Source of the DNA: Pseudomonas sp. B21-015
GTDB taxonomy: Bacteria; Pseudomonadota; Gammaproteobacteria; Pseudomonadales; Pseudomonadaceae
NCBI RefSeq assembly: GCF_024749285.1
Contig: NZ_CP087196.1
Location: 1,178,001-1,242,000, forward strand
Direction of reading: 5' to 3'
Length of the DNA stretch: 64,000 nucleotides
Under the pieces are notes generated by a model. That model was not told the origin of the DNA, did not search any database, and saw only the letters and a program-made list of their open reading frames with translations. Shown one piece after another: positions 24,842 through 35,391 of this stretch. How positions within the stretch are numbered: position 1 is the first letter of the stretch; the number at the start of each line of letters is the position of its first letter. A program made the translations under genes and the position numbers.

Positions 24842-26101
24842 ATGGCAAACGTGCAAAGCGGCAAAATGATCGTCGGTCTCGATATCGGTACCTCCAAGGT
24901 GGTGGCGCTGGTAGGCGAGGTCGCGGACGATGGCACGCTCGAAATCGTCGGGATCGGTACCCATCCGTCCCGCGGCCTGAAAAAAGGCGTAGTGGTGAAC
25001 ATCGAGTCCACCGTCCAGTCGATCCAGCGCGCTATCGAAGAAGCGCAGCTGATGGCCGGTTGCCGGATCCACTCGGCGTTCGTCGGCGTGGCCGGCAATC
25101 ACATCCGCAGCCTGAACTCCCACGGTATCGTGGCGATCCGCGATCGCGAAGTCAGCTCCGCCGACCTTGAACGCGTCCTCGACGCCGCCCAGGCCGTGGC
25201 AATCCCGGCTGACCAGCGCGTGCTGCACACCCTGCCGCAGGATTATGTGATCGATAACCAGGAAGGCGTTCGCGAGCCGCTGGGCATGTCCGGCGTGCGT
25301 CTGGAAGCCAAGGTTCACGTGGTCACCTGTGCCGTCAACGCCGCGCAGAACATTGAAAAATGCGTGCGTCGCTGCGGCCTGGAAATCGACGACATCATTC
25401 TCGAACAGCTGGCGTCCGCGTATTCGGTCCTGACCGACGACGAGAAAGAGCTGGGCGTGTGCCTGGTGGACATCGGCGGCGGCACCACCGACATCGCGAT
25501 CTTCACCGAAGGCGCGATCCGTCACACCGCGGTGATCCCGATTGCCGGCGATCAGGTGACCAACGACATCGCCATGGCGTTGCGCACCCCGACCCAATAC
25601 GCCGAAGAAATCAAAATTCGCTACGCCTGCGCCCTGGCCAAACTGGCCGGCGCCGGTGAAACCATCAAGGTGCCGAGTGTTGGCGACCGTCCACCGCGCG
25701 AGCTGTCCCGTCAGGCCCTGGCCGAAGTGGTCGAGCCGCGTTACGACGAGCTGTTCACCCTGATCCAGGCTGAATTGCGTCGCAGCGGCTACGAAGACCT
25801 GATCCCGGCCGGCATCGTGCTGACCGGCGGTACGTCGAAGATGGAAGGCGCGGTTGAACTGGCCGAGGAGATCTTCCACATGCCGGTTCGCCTGGGCGTG
25901 CCCCATGGCGTCAAGGGCCTGGACGACGTGGTCCGCAACCCGATCTATTCCACCGGCGTTGGCCTGTTGATGTACGGCCTGCAGAAGCAGTCCGACGGGA
26001 TTTCGTTCTCGGGCATCGGCAGCCGCGACAGCTACAGCAATGAAGAACCGAAAGCCGCTCTGCTCGATCGCATCAAGAGCTGGGTGCAAGGCAATTTCTA
26101 A
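24842..26101 (+). CDS. ftsA: Cell division protein FtsA
   Basis: FtsA is the actin-like ATPase that tethers FtsZ to the membrane and signals to the late divisome. The 419-residue product has the phosphate-1 loop IVGLDIGTSKVVALVGE near residues 10-26 and the phosphate-2 motif LVDIGGGTTDIAIF. The adenosine motif is IVLTGGTSKMEG, and the C-terminal amphipathic membrane-targeting helix is DRIKSWVQGNF. The ribosome binding site is AAGAGGCAGGACCC. Confidence 0.97.
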   Translation: MANVQSGKMIVGLDIGTSKVVALVGEVADDGTLEIVGIGTHPSRGLKKGVVVNIESTVQSIQRAIEEAQLMAGCRIHSAFVGVAGNHIRSLNSHGIVAIRDREVSSADLERVLDAAQAVAIPADQRVLHTLPQDYVIDNQEGVREPLGMSGVRLEAKVHVVTCAVNAAQNIEKCVRRCGLEIDDIILEQLASAYSVLTDDEKELGVCLVDIGGGTTDIAIFTEGAIRHTAVIPIAGDQVTNDIAMALRTPTQYAEEIKIRYACALAKLAGAGETIKVPSVGDRPPRELSRQALAEVVEPRYDELFTLIQAELRRSGYEDLIPAGIVLTGGTSKMEGAVELAEEIFHMPVRLGVPHGVKGLDDVVRNPIYSTGVGLLMYGLQKQSDGISFSGIGSRDSYSNEEPKAALLDRIKSWVQGNF

Positions 26102-26168
26102 AGCTTTACCGCAACACCGCTTCAAACAGCAGTAGGCGAAAAAACTAGAGAATGTAAGGAGAGGGAAA

Positions 26169-27362
26169 ATGTTCGAACTCGTAGACAACATCCCCGCAAG
26201 CCCGGTAATTAAAGTTATCGGTGTTGGCGGTGGCGGCGGCAATGCTGTCAATCACATGGTCAAGAGCAACATTGAAGGCGTTGAGTTCATCTGCGCCAAC
26301 ACTGATGCCCAGGCGCTGAAAAGTATCGGCGCGCGGACCATCCTGCAACTGGGTACCGGCGTGACCAAAGGTCTGGGCGCTGGCGCCAACCCTGAAGTGG
26401 GTCGTCAGGCCGCTCTGGAAGACCGTGAGCGCATTGCCGAAGTCCTGCAGGGCACCAACATGGTGTTCATCACCACTGGCATGGGCGGTGGTACCGGTAC
26501 CGGTGCTGCGCCAATCATTGCTGAAGTGGCCAAGGAAATGGGGATTCTCACCGTTGCGGTGGTGACCCGTCCGTTCCCGTTCGAAGGTCGCAAGCGCATG
26601 CAGATCGCCGACGAAGGTATTCGTCTGCTGTCCGAAAGCGTTGACTCGTTGATCACCATTCCCAACGAGAAGTTGCTGACCATCCTGGGTAAAGACGCAA
26701 GCCTCTTGTCGGCTTTCGCCAAGGCCGACGATGTATTGGCCGGTGCCGTTCGCGGTATCTCCGACATCATCAAGCGTCCGGGCATGATCAACGTCGACTT
26801 TGCCGACGTGCGTACCGTGATGAGCGAAATGGGCATGGCGATGATGGGCACTGGCTGCGCCAGCGGTCCGAACCGTGCACGCGAAGCCACCGAAGCGGCC
26901 ATTCGCAACCCGTTGCTCGAAGACGTGAACCTGCAAGGTGCACGCGGCATCCTGGTGAACATCACCGCCGGTCCTGACCTGTCCCTGGGTGAGTACTCCG
27001 ACGTGGGTAGCATCATCGAAGCCTTCGCTTCCGAGCACGCGATGGTCAAGGTCGGTACCGTTATCGATCCGGACATGCGCGACGAGCTGCATGTGACTGT
27101 TGTTGCCACGGGTCTTGGCGCTAAAATCGAGAAGCCTGTGAAGGTCATCGACAATACCGTTCACACCTCGATGGCTTCCCAGCCACAACAACAAGCCCCT
27201 GTTCGTCAGGAACAGCCTGCGGTGAACTACCGTGACCTGGACCGTCCGACCGTCATGCGCAACCAGGCTCAGGCCGGTGCTGCGACTGCCGCGAAGATGA
27301 ACCCGCAAGATGACCTGGACTACCTGGACATCCCGGCTTTCCTGCGTCGTCAGGCCGATTGA
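26169..27362 (+). CDS. ftsZ: Cell division GTPase FtsZ
   Basis: FtsZ is the tubulin homologue that forms the Z-ring. The 397-residue protein has KVIGVGGGGGNAVNHM near residues 16-31 and the tubulin signature GMGGGTGTGAAP near 106-117. The synergy-loop segment is NVDFADVRTVMSEMG. A variable linker rich in Q and P follows, then the conserved C-terminal peptide LDYLDIPAFLRRQAD, which docks FtsA and ZipA. It begins 67 bases after ftsA with the strong site AAGGAGAGG. Confidence 0.98.
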   Translation: MFELVDNIPASPVIKVIGVGGGGGNAVNHMVKSNIEGVEFICANTDAQALKSIGARTILQLGTGVTKGLGAGANPEVGRQAALEDRERIAEVLQGTNMVFITTGMGGGTGTGAAPIIAEVAKEMGILTVAVVTRPFPFEGRKRMQIADEGIRLLSESVDSLITIPNEKLLTILGKDASLLSAFAKADDVLAGAVRGISDIIKRPGMINVDFADVRTVMSEMGMAMMGTGCASGPNRAREATEAAIRNPLLEDVNLQGARGILVNITAGPDLSLGEYSDVGSIIEAFASEHAMVKVGTVIDPDMRDELHVTVVATGLGAKIEKPVKVIDNTVHTSMASQPQQQAPVRQEQPAVNYRDLDRPTVMRNQAQAGAATAAKMNPQDDLDYLDIPAFLRRQAD

Positions 27363-28386
<1,024 letters not shown>

Positions 28387-28407
28387 GCAAAAAACCTCTC
28401 TAGTTTT

Positions 28408-28438
28408 TAAAGGCTACCTTCGGGTGGCCTTTTTTTAT
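28408..28438 (+). terminator. Terminator of the dcw cluster
   Basis: AAAGGCTACC (from 28409) pairs with GGTGGCCTTT around a TTCG tetraloop and is followed by seven Ts. It lies about 20 bases after the lpxC stop. Confidence 0.88.
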
Positions 28439-28459
28439 TCCCCGGTTTTTTGTGGTGTC

Positions 28460-28483
28460 TGGGCTTGCTCGCGAAGAGGCCAG
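28460..28483. repeat. Single REP element
   Basis: GGGCTTGCTCGCGAAGAGGCC is the core of the common Pseudomonas REP sequence also seen in the 38.5 kb REPIN. It stands alone between the lpxC terminator and the converging cyclase gene. Confidence 0.6.
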
Positions 28484-28491
28484 TCGATCCA

Positions 28492-29994
28492 CTACAAATG
28501 GTCGCCGGCAACCACCCGATTCCGCCCGCCTTCCTTGGCCTGATACAGCGCCTTGTCCGCCGCAAACAGCAACTGCTCCAGGCTGATATCGGTCGCCGTG
28601 GTCCAGGTGCTGATACCGATACTGATAGTAATCGGCGACTCATCACCCCCCACCAATGGCAACTGCTCCACCGCCGCACGGATGTTTTCGGCAATCTGTT
28701 GCGCTCCGGTGCTGTCGGTTTCAGCCAGGATCACCGAAAACTCCTCGCCACCGTAGCGGGCCACCAGGTCCGCGGGCCGTCGAGCATGGGGGCTGATCAC
28801 CTTGGCCACCGAGCGCAAGGCATCGTCGCCGCCCTGATGGCCATGGCGATCGTTGAACGCCTTGAAGTGATCGACATCGATCATCAGCACCGATAACGGC
28901 CGGCCGGAGCGTTGGGCACGAAACCATTCATGGCGCAGGGCCTGATCCAGGGCTCGGCGGTTGGCCAGACCGGTCAAGGGGTCGGTGGCGGCCAGTTGTG
29001 CCAGTTCCAGCTCGGCACTGTGGCGCCGGCGCAGTTCGCGGCAGAGCAACCCGGTCAGCCACAGCAGGCTGATGCACAGAGCAATGGTCGCAGCGCTGAC
29101 CACCACTGCGGTGCGATTCCAGGCCGCAAAGACTTCATCACTGGACAGCGCAACAATGACGATCAACGGCAAGTTCCCAACCTTGGAGAAGGTATACAAG
29201 CGCTTGTCCTTGTGTCGATCGGACATGCTGGTGAAGCTGCCGTTGCCTTCCTTGACGATGCGCTGGAAATTGGGACGATTACTGAAGTCCTTGCCGATCA
29301 GCTCTTCGGCCAGGCGTGGTTGCTGGGCCAGAAGAATCCCGTCCTTGCTGATCAGGTTGACCGTACTGTCGTGACCGACGCTCAAACTGTTGAACAACTG
29401 ATCGAAGTAACTCAAACGCATGGCGGCTTCGGCTACGCCCAGGAACTCACCCTGGGAGCCATTCACCCGGCGGCTGAAACTGATACGCCAATCCTGTTCT
29501 GGTGACCTGCCCCTGAACGGGCGGCTGATGAACATGCCTGGGTCCGGGTTGTTCACGTGGGACTGGAAGTATTCGCGCTCGGCATAGTTTCCCTGTCTGG
29601 GCTCCACCGCGGCCGAGTCGGCGATCACATCGCCCTTGTTGTCGAGCAACAAAATGTTGCCCTTGTACGGCGCGGCAGTGGCGCGGTCGAAATAGGCCAG
29701 ATGGCGAATGACAGGGGAAACGCTCTTGAGGTCTTCACGCCGGGAGGCAGCGATCAAGCCCAGCAGGGTAATGTCATAGAGTTCGACATTGCGCAGCACA
29801 TCGGCGTCGATCAATTGCACGATATTGTTGGCGGCGCGAGCGGCGGACAATTCGGCGTTTGCGCGTTCACGGATTAGCAGGAACGCGACGATGCTCAGTA
29901 TTGCAATCACCAACAACACACTACTGAGAACCAGAAGCCGCTCCGACCGTGTCGAACGGATCGGATCACGGGATTTCGCACTGATCACACTCAT
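28492..29994 (-). CDS. Membrane diguanylate cyclase with extracytoplasmic sensor domain
   Basis: This enzyme is predicted to make cyclic di-GMP. The 500-residue product has a first membrane helix (about 22-44), a periplasmic region of about 240 residues of the Cache type, a second helix (about 286-308) and a C-terminal GGDEF domain. The active-site loop reads GGEEF in LVARYGGEEFSVIL. An intact inhibitory I-site, RPAD, lies five residues before it, so product inhibition is likely. No EAL domain is present. The gene stands alone, convergent with lpxC. The ligand of the sensor domain cannot be read from the sequence. Confidence 0.92.
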   Translation of the reverse strand: MSVISAKSRDPIRSTRSERLLVLSSVLLVIAILSIVAFLLIRERANAELSAARAANNIVQLIDADVLRNVELYDITLLGLIAASRREDLKSVSPVIRHLAYFDRATAAPYKGNILLLDNKGDVIADSAAVEPRQGNYAEREYFQSHVNNPDPGMFISRPFRGRSPEQDWRISFSRRVNGSQGEFLGVAEAAMRLSYFDQLFNSLSVGHDSTVNLISKDGILLAQQPRLAEELIGKDFSNRPNFQRIVKEGNGSFTSMSDRHKDKRLYTFSKVGNLPLIVIVALSSDEVFAAWNRTAVVVSAATIALCISLLWLTGLLCRELRRRHSAELELAQLAATDPLTGLANRRALDQALRHEWFRAQRSGRPLSVLMIDVDHFKAFNDRHGHQGGDDALRSVAKVISPHARRPADLVARYGGEEFSVILAETDSTGAQQIAENIRAAVEQLPLVGGDESPITISIGISTWTTATDISLEQLLFAADKALYQAKEGGRNRVVAGDHL

Positions 29995-30097
29995 GGTTCT
30001 GACTTCTGCAAATAAGGCGTTATGAAAGTGCTTTTACAAGAATCGGGCAGAGTCCCAGAAACCGGTCGCGTCCAGCGCGTCTGTATAAATCCCGGAT

Positions 30098-30130
30098 AAA
30101 AAAAAGGCCAGCAAAACATGCTGGCCTTTT
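30098..30130 (-). terminator. Terminator of the efflux/two-component operon
   Basis: AAAAGGCCAGC (30102-30112) pairs with GCTGGCCTTTT (30120-30130) around a short AT-rich loop. On the minus strand the stem is followed by an uninterrupted T-tract (complement of 30098-30105). It lies about 110 bases after the kinase stop codon. Confidence 0.75.
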
Positions 30131-30201
30131 GCTAATTGAAGCTTAGAAGACATTCAGCGGGTAGTCGACAATTACCCGGTATTCATCCGTGTCGACATCC
30201 C

Positions 30202-30229
30202 GTGGCGAGGGGGCAAGCCCCTCGCCACA
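30202..30229. repeat. REP-like palindrome (GTGGCGAGGGG type)
   Basis: The near-perfect palindrome GTGGCGAGGGGGC-AA-GCCCCTCGCCAC is a second class of Pseudomonas intergenic palindrome. It lies just after the kinase stop codon and could act as an mRNA 3'-end stabilising hairpin. Confidence 0.65.
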
Positions 30230-30242
30230 GGGTTCTGTGTGA

Positions 30243-31607
30243 TTAGACCGGTAAATGAATGCCGAACGTATTCATCCCATGATCACTGCGCACAAACACA
30301 TCCCCGCCATGCATCAGTGCAATCGCCTTGACGATTGCCAGCCCCAGGCCATGATTGTTGCCGCTGTTGCTGCGCGACGCATCGACCCGGTAAAAACGCT
30401 CGAACAGCCGCGGTAAATGCTCGCTGGCAATCGGCGACCCCGGGTTGGCGACGCCGATGCTGACTTGATGCTCTTCGACTTCGATCCGTACCTGAATCAC
30501 TTGCCCAGGCCCTGTGTGCTGCACCGCATTGCTCAGCAAGTTGATCAACGCCCGGCGCAGATGAGCGATCTCGATTCGCACTTGCGCATCGCCACTGACC
30601 TCAACCTGAACCTGCGCATCCTCAAGGATGAAATCCAGGTACTCCAACGTTGTCGCCACTTCATCGGCCAGTGAAGTGGACGTCAGTTTGGTGGCCTTGC
30701 TGCCCTGGTCGGCGCTGGCGAGAAACAGCATGTCGTTGATGATCGAGCGCAGCCGTTCGAGCTCTTCGAGGTTCGATTGCAGCACTTCGAAATAATGCTC
30801 GGCTGAACGCCCGCGTGTCAGCGCAACCTGGGTCTGGCCGATCAAGTTGGTCAGCGGCGAGCGCAGTTCATGGGCCACGTCGGCGTTGAACGATTCCAGG
30901 CGCGAGTAAGCCTGTTCGACCCGCTCCAGGGTGGCGTTGAACGAATTGACGAACTGGTTCAATTCCGGTGGCAATGGCGACAATTGCAGGCGCCCGGACA
31001 GCCGTGGTGGCGTCAGGCGCTGGGCTTCCTGCGACAACTTGATCAGCGGCTTGAGGCCGATCCGCGCCACCCAGTAACCGAGTAGCGAGGCCAGCAACAC
31101 CCCAATGATCGCCAGGCTGATCAGGGCGATCAGCAAATGGTGCTGCGTCTCGTAAAAGGTTTCGGTGTCGATGCCGATCATGAAGCGCAGCGGCGGACGC
31201 TGGTCCTTGGCCGGCAACTCGGTGACCAGCACTTTCAGCGGGTATGGATGGTCGGGCAACACCATGTCGCGCATGCCCAACGGGCCTTGGGCGAAAGCGC
31301 GGATCGGCGCGTCGGGTTGGCCGTATTCATAACCGGGATTGCCACTGACCACCCAAAAGCGAATGCGCTTGTCTTCTTCGCTCAGCAGCTTGAGCTTGGC
31401 GTTGATCTTCACCCAATGCTCGGGCGTGCCGTAACGGTTGAGGGCCGATTCGAGCACGCTATAACGGGCATCGAGCTCGGCTTCGGGCAACAGGCCCAAG
31501 CCCTTGTCGACCTGTTGATACAGCGCACCGCCGATCAACAGGAATACCAACAGCGCCACCAGCGTGAACATGCCGCTCAGGCGCAGCGCGATCGAGTTAC
31601 TGGACAC
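30243..31607 (-). CDS. Sensor histidine kinase, heavy-metal-sensor (CusS/CopS-like) family
   Basis: The 454-residue kinase has two membrane helices (about 12-34 and 160-182) enclosing a periplasmic sensor region, then HAMP. The DHp motif is FNADVAHELRSPLTNLIGQTQVAL, with the phospho-accepting His. The ATP domain contains NLLSNAVQHT and GLGLAIVKAIALMHGG. The start is one of two adjacent GTGs (31610 or 31607) that overlap the response-regulator stop, so the two genes are coupled. It is the last gene of the operon adaptor-RND-regulator-kinase. The metal-sensor family label comes from sequence style; the actual stimulus is unknown. Confidence 0.9.
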   Translation of the reverse strand: MSSNSIALRLSGMFTLVALLVFLLIGGALYQQVDKGLGLLPEAELDARYSVLESALNRYGTPEHWVKINAKLKLLSEEDKRIRFWVVSGNPGYEYGQPDAPIRAFAQGPLGMRDMVLPDHPYPLKVLVTELPAKDQRPPLRFMIGIDTETFYETQHHLLIALISLAIIGVLLASLLGYWVARIGLKPLIKLSQEAQRLTPPRLSGRLQLSPLPPELNQFVNSFNATLERVEQAYSRLESFNADVAHELRSPLTNLIGQTQVALTRGRSAEHYFEVLQSNLEELERLRSIINDMLFLASADQGSKATKLTSTSLADEVATTLEYLDFILEDAQVQVEVSGDAQVRIEIAHLRRALINLLSNAVQHTGPGQVIQVRIEVEEHQVSIGVANPGSPIASEHLPRLFERFYRVDASRSNSGNNHGLGLAIVKAIALMHGGDVFVRSDHGMNTFGIHLPV

Positions 31608-32274
31608 CACGGCTCTCCAGCACATAACCCATGCCACGAATGGTGTGCAGCAGTTTCTCGTCGAACGGCCCGTCGAGCTTGGCCCGCAGGCGTTTGATCG
31701 CGACTTCGACCACGTTGGCGTCGCTGTCGAAATTGATGTCCCAGACCATCTCGGCGATGGCGGTTTTCGAGAGGATTTCCCCTTGCCGCCGCGCCAGCAC
31801 GCTGAGCAGCGAAAACTCCTTGGCGGTCAGGTCCAGGCGCGTGCCGGCGCGGGTGGCCTTGCGGCTGATCAAATCTATCCACAGGTCGGCGATGCTCACT
31901 TGCACCGGTTCATGGCCACCGCTGCGACGGGTCAGCGCTTGCAGGCGCGCCACCAGTTCGAGAAAGGAAAACGGTTTGCCGAGGTAATCGTCGGCGCCAT
32001 CGCGCAGGCCTTTGATGCGGTCTTCAACCCGCTCGCGGGCGGTGAGCATGATCACCGGGGTTTGCTTGCGTGCCCGTAAGGCCCGCAACACGCCGAAACC
32101 GTCGAGGCCCGGCAGCATGACGTCGAGGACAATCACGGCGTAGTCGCTTTCCAGCGCCAGGTGCAGGCCTTCGACGCCATCGTGGGCCACGTCCACGGTG
32201 TAGCCCTGTTCCGTCAGGCCACGGTGCAGATAGTCCGCGGTTTTTTCTTCGTCTTCGATAATCAGAACGCGCAT
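31597..32274 (-). CDS. OmpR-family response regulator partnered with the kinase at 30.2-31.6 kb
   Basis: The 225-residue regulator has an N-terminal receiver (RVLIIEDEEKTADYLHRG; phospho-acceptor Asp in VIVLDVMLPGLDGFG near residue 51; Lys in YLGKPFSFLELVARL). Its C-terminal winged helix contains LDLTAKEFSLLSVLARRQGEILSKTAI and IRGMGYVL. It resembles CopR/CusR-type regulators. It lies nine bases after the RND gene and overlaps the kinase, so it probably controls its own operon, perhaps through the TGACGG direct repeats at 36631-36647. Confidence 0.92.
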   Translation of the reverse strand: MRVLIIEDEEKTADYLHRGLTEQGYTVDVAHDGVEGLHLALESDYAVIVLDVMLPGLDGFGVLRALRARKQTPVIMLTARERVEDRIKGLRDGADDYLGKPFSFLELVARLQALTRRSGGHEPVQVSIADLWIDLISRKATRAGTRLDLTAKEFSLLSVLARRQGEILSKTAIAEMVWDINFDSDANVVEVAIKRLRAKLDGPFDEKLLHTIRGMGYVLESRGVQ

Positions 32275-32283
32275 GACCCCGCC

Positions 32284-35200
32284 TCAGTCTGTTGTCGCCT
32301 GCACCGACATCGGTGCTGGGGCTGGTTTAGGCCGATGGAATAGCCGCTCAAGCCACAAGTAAATGACCGGCGTAGTGAACAGCGTCAGAGCCTGGCTCAC
32401 CAGCAAGCCGCCGACCACCGCGATGCCCAATGGCTGGCGCAGTTCGGCGCCGGTGCCATAGCCGAGCATCAGCGGCAGGGCGCCGAGCAGGGCCGCGAGG
32501 GTGGTCATGATGATTGGCCGGAACCGCGTCATGCACGCCTCATAAATCGCCTCTTGGGGAGGCAGGCCACGGTTGCGCTGGGCGTCCAGCGCAAAGTCGA
32601 TCATCAGAATGCCGTTCTTCTTGACGATGCCGATCAGCAGCACCAGCCCGATCAACGCCATGATCGAAAAGTCCTGGCCGCAGATCCACAGCATGATCAC
32701 CGCCCCGAGCCCCGCCGAAGGCAGGGTCGAGATGATGGTCAGCGGATGCACGAAGCTCTCGTACAGCACGCCAAGAATGATGTACACCGCCACCAGCGCC
32801 GCCAGAATCAGCCACGGCTGGCTGGTCAGGGAACTCTGGAACGCCTGGGCCGCGCCCTGGAAGTTGCCGCTCATGGCCGTCGGCATGCCGATGTCGGTCT
32901 TGGCCTGATTGAGCATGATCACCGCATCGCCCAACGCGACGCCGGGCGCCAGGTTGAACGACAGGTTGGCCGCCGGGAACATCCCGTCATGGGCGATGGA
33001 CAGCGGGCCGATGGTTGGCGCATCGAATTTCGCCAGGGCCGACAGCGGCACCATTTCCCCGCTCAGCGGCGAGCGCAGGTAGAAATAGTTGAGGCTTTCG
33101 GCCTTGCCGCGTTGCTTTGTGTCGAGTTCCAGAATCACGTTGTACTGATTGGTCTGGGTCTGGAATTCGTTGATCTGCCGCTGGCCGAAGGCGTCATACA
33201 GCGCTTCGTCGACATCGCTGGCGGTCAGGCCGAAACGCGCCGCGGCGCTGCGGTCGATGCTGATGTGGGTGATGCTGCCGCCCAGTTGCAGGTCGTTGGA
33301 AATGTCGCGGAATGCCGGGTTGCTGCGCAGTTTTTCCGTCAGGCGCTGGGTCCAGGTGCTCAGGATGGCGCCGTCGTTGCTCTTGAGCACGTATTGGTAT
33401 TGGGCGCGGCTCGGGCCGGAGCTGAGGTTGATGTCTTGCCCGGCGCGCAGATACAGCACGATGCCGGGGACTTTCATCAATTGCGGGCGAATCCGGTCGA
33501 TGAACTGGCTGGCGGATACGTCACGGTCGCCGCGTTTTTTCAGCGAAATCCAGAAGCGTCCGTTGGCGATGGTCTGGTTACTGCCCGAAACGCCGACCGA
33601 GTGGGAGAACGTCTCGACGGCGGGATCGGCGGCGACGATCTCGGCCATCGCCAAGTGTTTTTTCACCATGTCGCCGTAGGAAATATCAGCCGCCGCTTCG
33701 GTGGTGCCGAGGACGAAACCGGTGTCCTGCACCGGGAAGAAACCCTTCGGAATGAAAATATATCCCGCGACCGCCAGGCTGAGGGACAAGCCAAACACAC
33801 CGAGCATCAATTTCTGATGGGCGAGGGCGTGGCGCAGGCCTTTCTCGTACCACGCCAGCAAACGCTCGCCGAAACCAGGTTTGCCATGGGCGTGATGCGC
33901 CGGTGCTCGCATAAATAGCGCGGCCAGGGTCGGCGCCAGCGTCAGGGACACCACCACCGAAATCATGATGGTCGAGGTGGCAGTCAGGGCGAATTCCTTG
34001 AACAGTCGCCCGACCACGCCGCCCATGAACAGCAACGGAATGAACGCCGCCACCAGCGAGAAGCTTATAGAAACCACGGTAAAGCCGATCTCGCCGGCGC
34101 CCTTGATCGCCGCCTCGCGCATGCCTTCGCCGGCCTCCAGATGACGGTGAATGTTCTCCACCACCACAATCGCATCGTCCACCACAAACCCGACGGACAC
34201 CACAATCGCCACCAGCGTCAGGTTATTCAGGCTGAAGCCCATGATGTACATCAGGGCAAAACTGGCGGTCAGCGACACACCGAGCACCGCTGACACGATC
34301 AGCGTCGCTGACAACTGGCGCAGGAACAGCGCCATCACCGCCACCACCAGCAGGATCGCGATCAGCAGGGTGACTTCCACTTCATGCAACGAGGCGCGGA
34401 TGGTCTGGGTGCGGTCGATCAACACTTTGACCTGCATCGAGGCCGGCAGCATGGCCTCCAGCGTTGGCAAAGCCGCTTGAATACGGTCGACGGTCTCGAC
34501 GATGTTGGCGCCCGGTTGGCGGAAAATCACCAGATTCACCCCCGGCTTACCATCGGCCCAGGCCTGAACGTAGGCGTCTTCTGAACCGTTGATGACTTTG
34601 GCCACATCCTTGAGATGAACCGGTGCACCGTTCTTGTAGGAAACGATGAGTTGGCTGTATTCCTCGGGATGGAACAACTGATCGTTGGTGGACAAGGTCG
34701 AAATGCTCGACTCGCCGTACAACGCCCCCTTGGCCAGGTTGAGGCTGGATTGCTGGATCGCCAGACGAATGTCCGCCAGGGTCAGGCCGATGGCGGCGAG
34801 TTTGTCCGCCGACGCTTGCACGCGGATCGCCGGACGTTGCTGACCGCTAACGTTGATTTGGCCTACGCCGTCGATCTGGCTGATCTGACGGGCGAGCAGG
34901 GTTTCCACCAGGTCACTGACTTCGGTACCGGGCATTTGCGGCGAGTTGATGCTGAGGATCAGCACCGGGCTGTCGGCCGGGTTGACCTTCCTCCACGTCG
35001 GCAGGTTCGGCATGTCTTTGGGCAGTTTTCCGGCGGCGGTGTTGATCGCGGCCTGGACTTCCTGGGCGGCGGTGTCGATGCTTTTGTCGAGGGTGAATTG
35101 CAGGGTCAGGATGGTCGAGCCCAGGGCGCTGCTCGAGGTCATCTGGGTCACGCCGGGGATGGCGCTGAATTGCACTTCAAGCGGCGTGGCCACCGACGAA

Positions 35201-35391
35201 GCCATGGTCTCCGGGTTGGCGCCGGGCAGTTGTGCAGCCACCTGGATGGTCGGGAATTCCGCTTCCGGCAGCGGTGCAATCGACAGCCGTGGAAAGGCGA
35301 TCACCCCCAGCAGCACCAGGGCAAAGGTCAACAGAACCGTCGCCACCGGATGATCGATGCACCATGCGGAAATCGAACCATGGCCCTTCAT
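32284..35391 (-). CDS. RND efflux permease, HAE1 (drug) type
   Basis: The 1035-residue inner-membrane pump has the normal RND length and pattern: one N-terminal helix (HPVATVLLTFALVLLGVIAF), a large periplasmic loop, six helices, a second loop and five to six helices. The helix-4 proton-relay aspartates are present in VGFVVDDAIVVVENIHRHLEAG, and the helix-10 Lys region reads GIVKKNGILMIDFAL. These are features of drug rather than metal-type pumps. It resembles MdtB/MdtC/MuxC-like permeases. It overlaps the adaptor gene by four bases. No outer-membrane channel gene is in the operon, so a TolC/OprM-type protein encoded elsewhere must serve. Confidence 0.93.
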   Translation of the reverse strand: MKGHGSISAWCIDHPVATVLLTFALVLLGVIAFPRLSIAPLPEAEFPTIQVAAQLPGANPETMASSVATPLEVQFSAIPGVTQMTSSSALGSTILTLQFTLDKSIDTAAQEVQAAINTAAGKLPKDMPNLPTWRKVNPADSPVLILSINSPQMPGTEVSDLVETLLARQISQIDGVGQINVSGQQRPAIRVQASADKLAAIGLTLADIRLAIQQSSLNLAKGALYGESSISTLSTNDQLFHPEEYSQLIVSYKNGAPVHLKDVAKVINGSEDAYVQAWADGKPGVNLVIFRQPGANIVETVDRIQAALPTLEAMLPASMQVKVLIDRTQTIRASLHEVEVTLLIAILLVVAVMALFLRQLSATLIVSAVLGVSLTASFALMYIMGFSLNNLTLVAIVVSVGFVVDDAIVVVENIHRHLEAGEGMREAAIKGAGEIGFTVVSISFSLVAAFIPLLFMGGVVGRLFKEFALTATSTIMISVVVSLTLAPTLAALFMRAPAHHAHGKPGFGERLLAWYEKGLRHALAHQKLMLGVFGLSLSLAVAGYIFIPKGFFPVQDTGFVLGTTEAAADISYGDMVKKHLAMAEIVAADPAVETFSHSVGVSGSNQTIANGRFWISLKKRGDRDVSASQFIDRIRPQLMKVPGIVLYLRAGQDINLSSGPSRAQYQYVLKSNDGAILSTWTQRLTEKLRSNPAFRDISNDLQLGGSITHISIDRSAAARFGLTASDVDEALYDAFGQRQINEFQTQTNQYNVILELDTKQRGKAESLNYFYLRSPLSGEMVPLSALAKFDAPTIGPLSIAHDGMFPAANLSFNLAPGVALGDAVIMLNQAKTDIGMPTAMSGNFQGAAQAFQSSLTSQPWLILAALVAVYIILGVLYESFVHPLTIISTLPSAGLGAVIMLWICGQDFSIMALIGLVLLIGIVKKNGILMIDFALDAQRNRGLPPQEAIYEACMTRFRPIIMTTLAALLGALPLMLGYGTGAELRQPLGIAVVGGLLVSQALTLFTTPVIYLWLERLFHRPKPAPAPMSVQATTD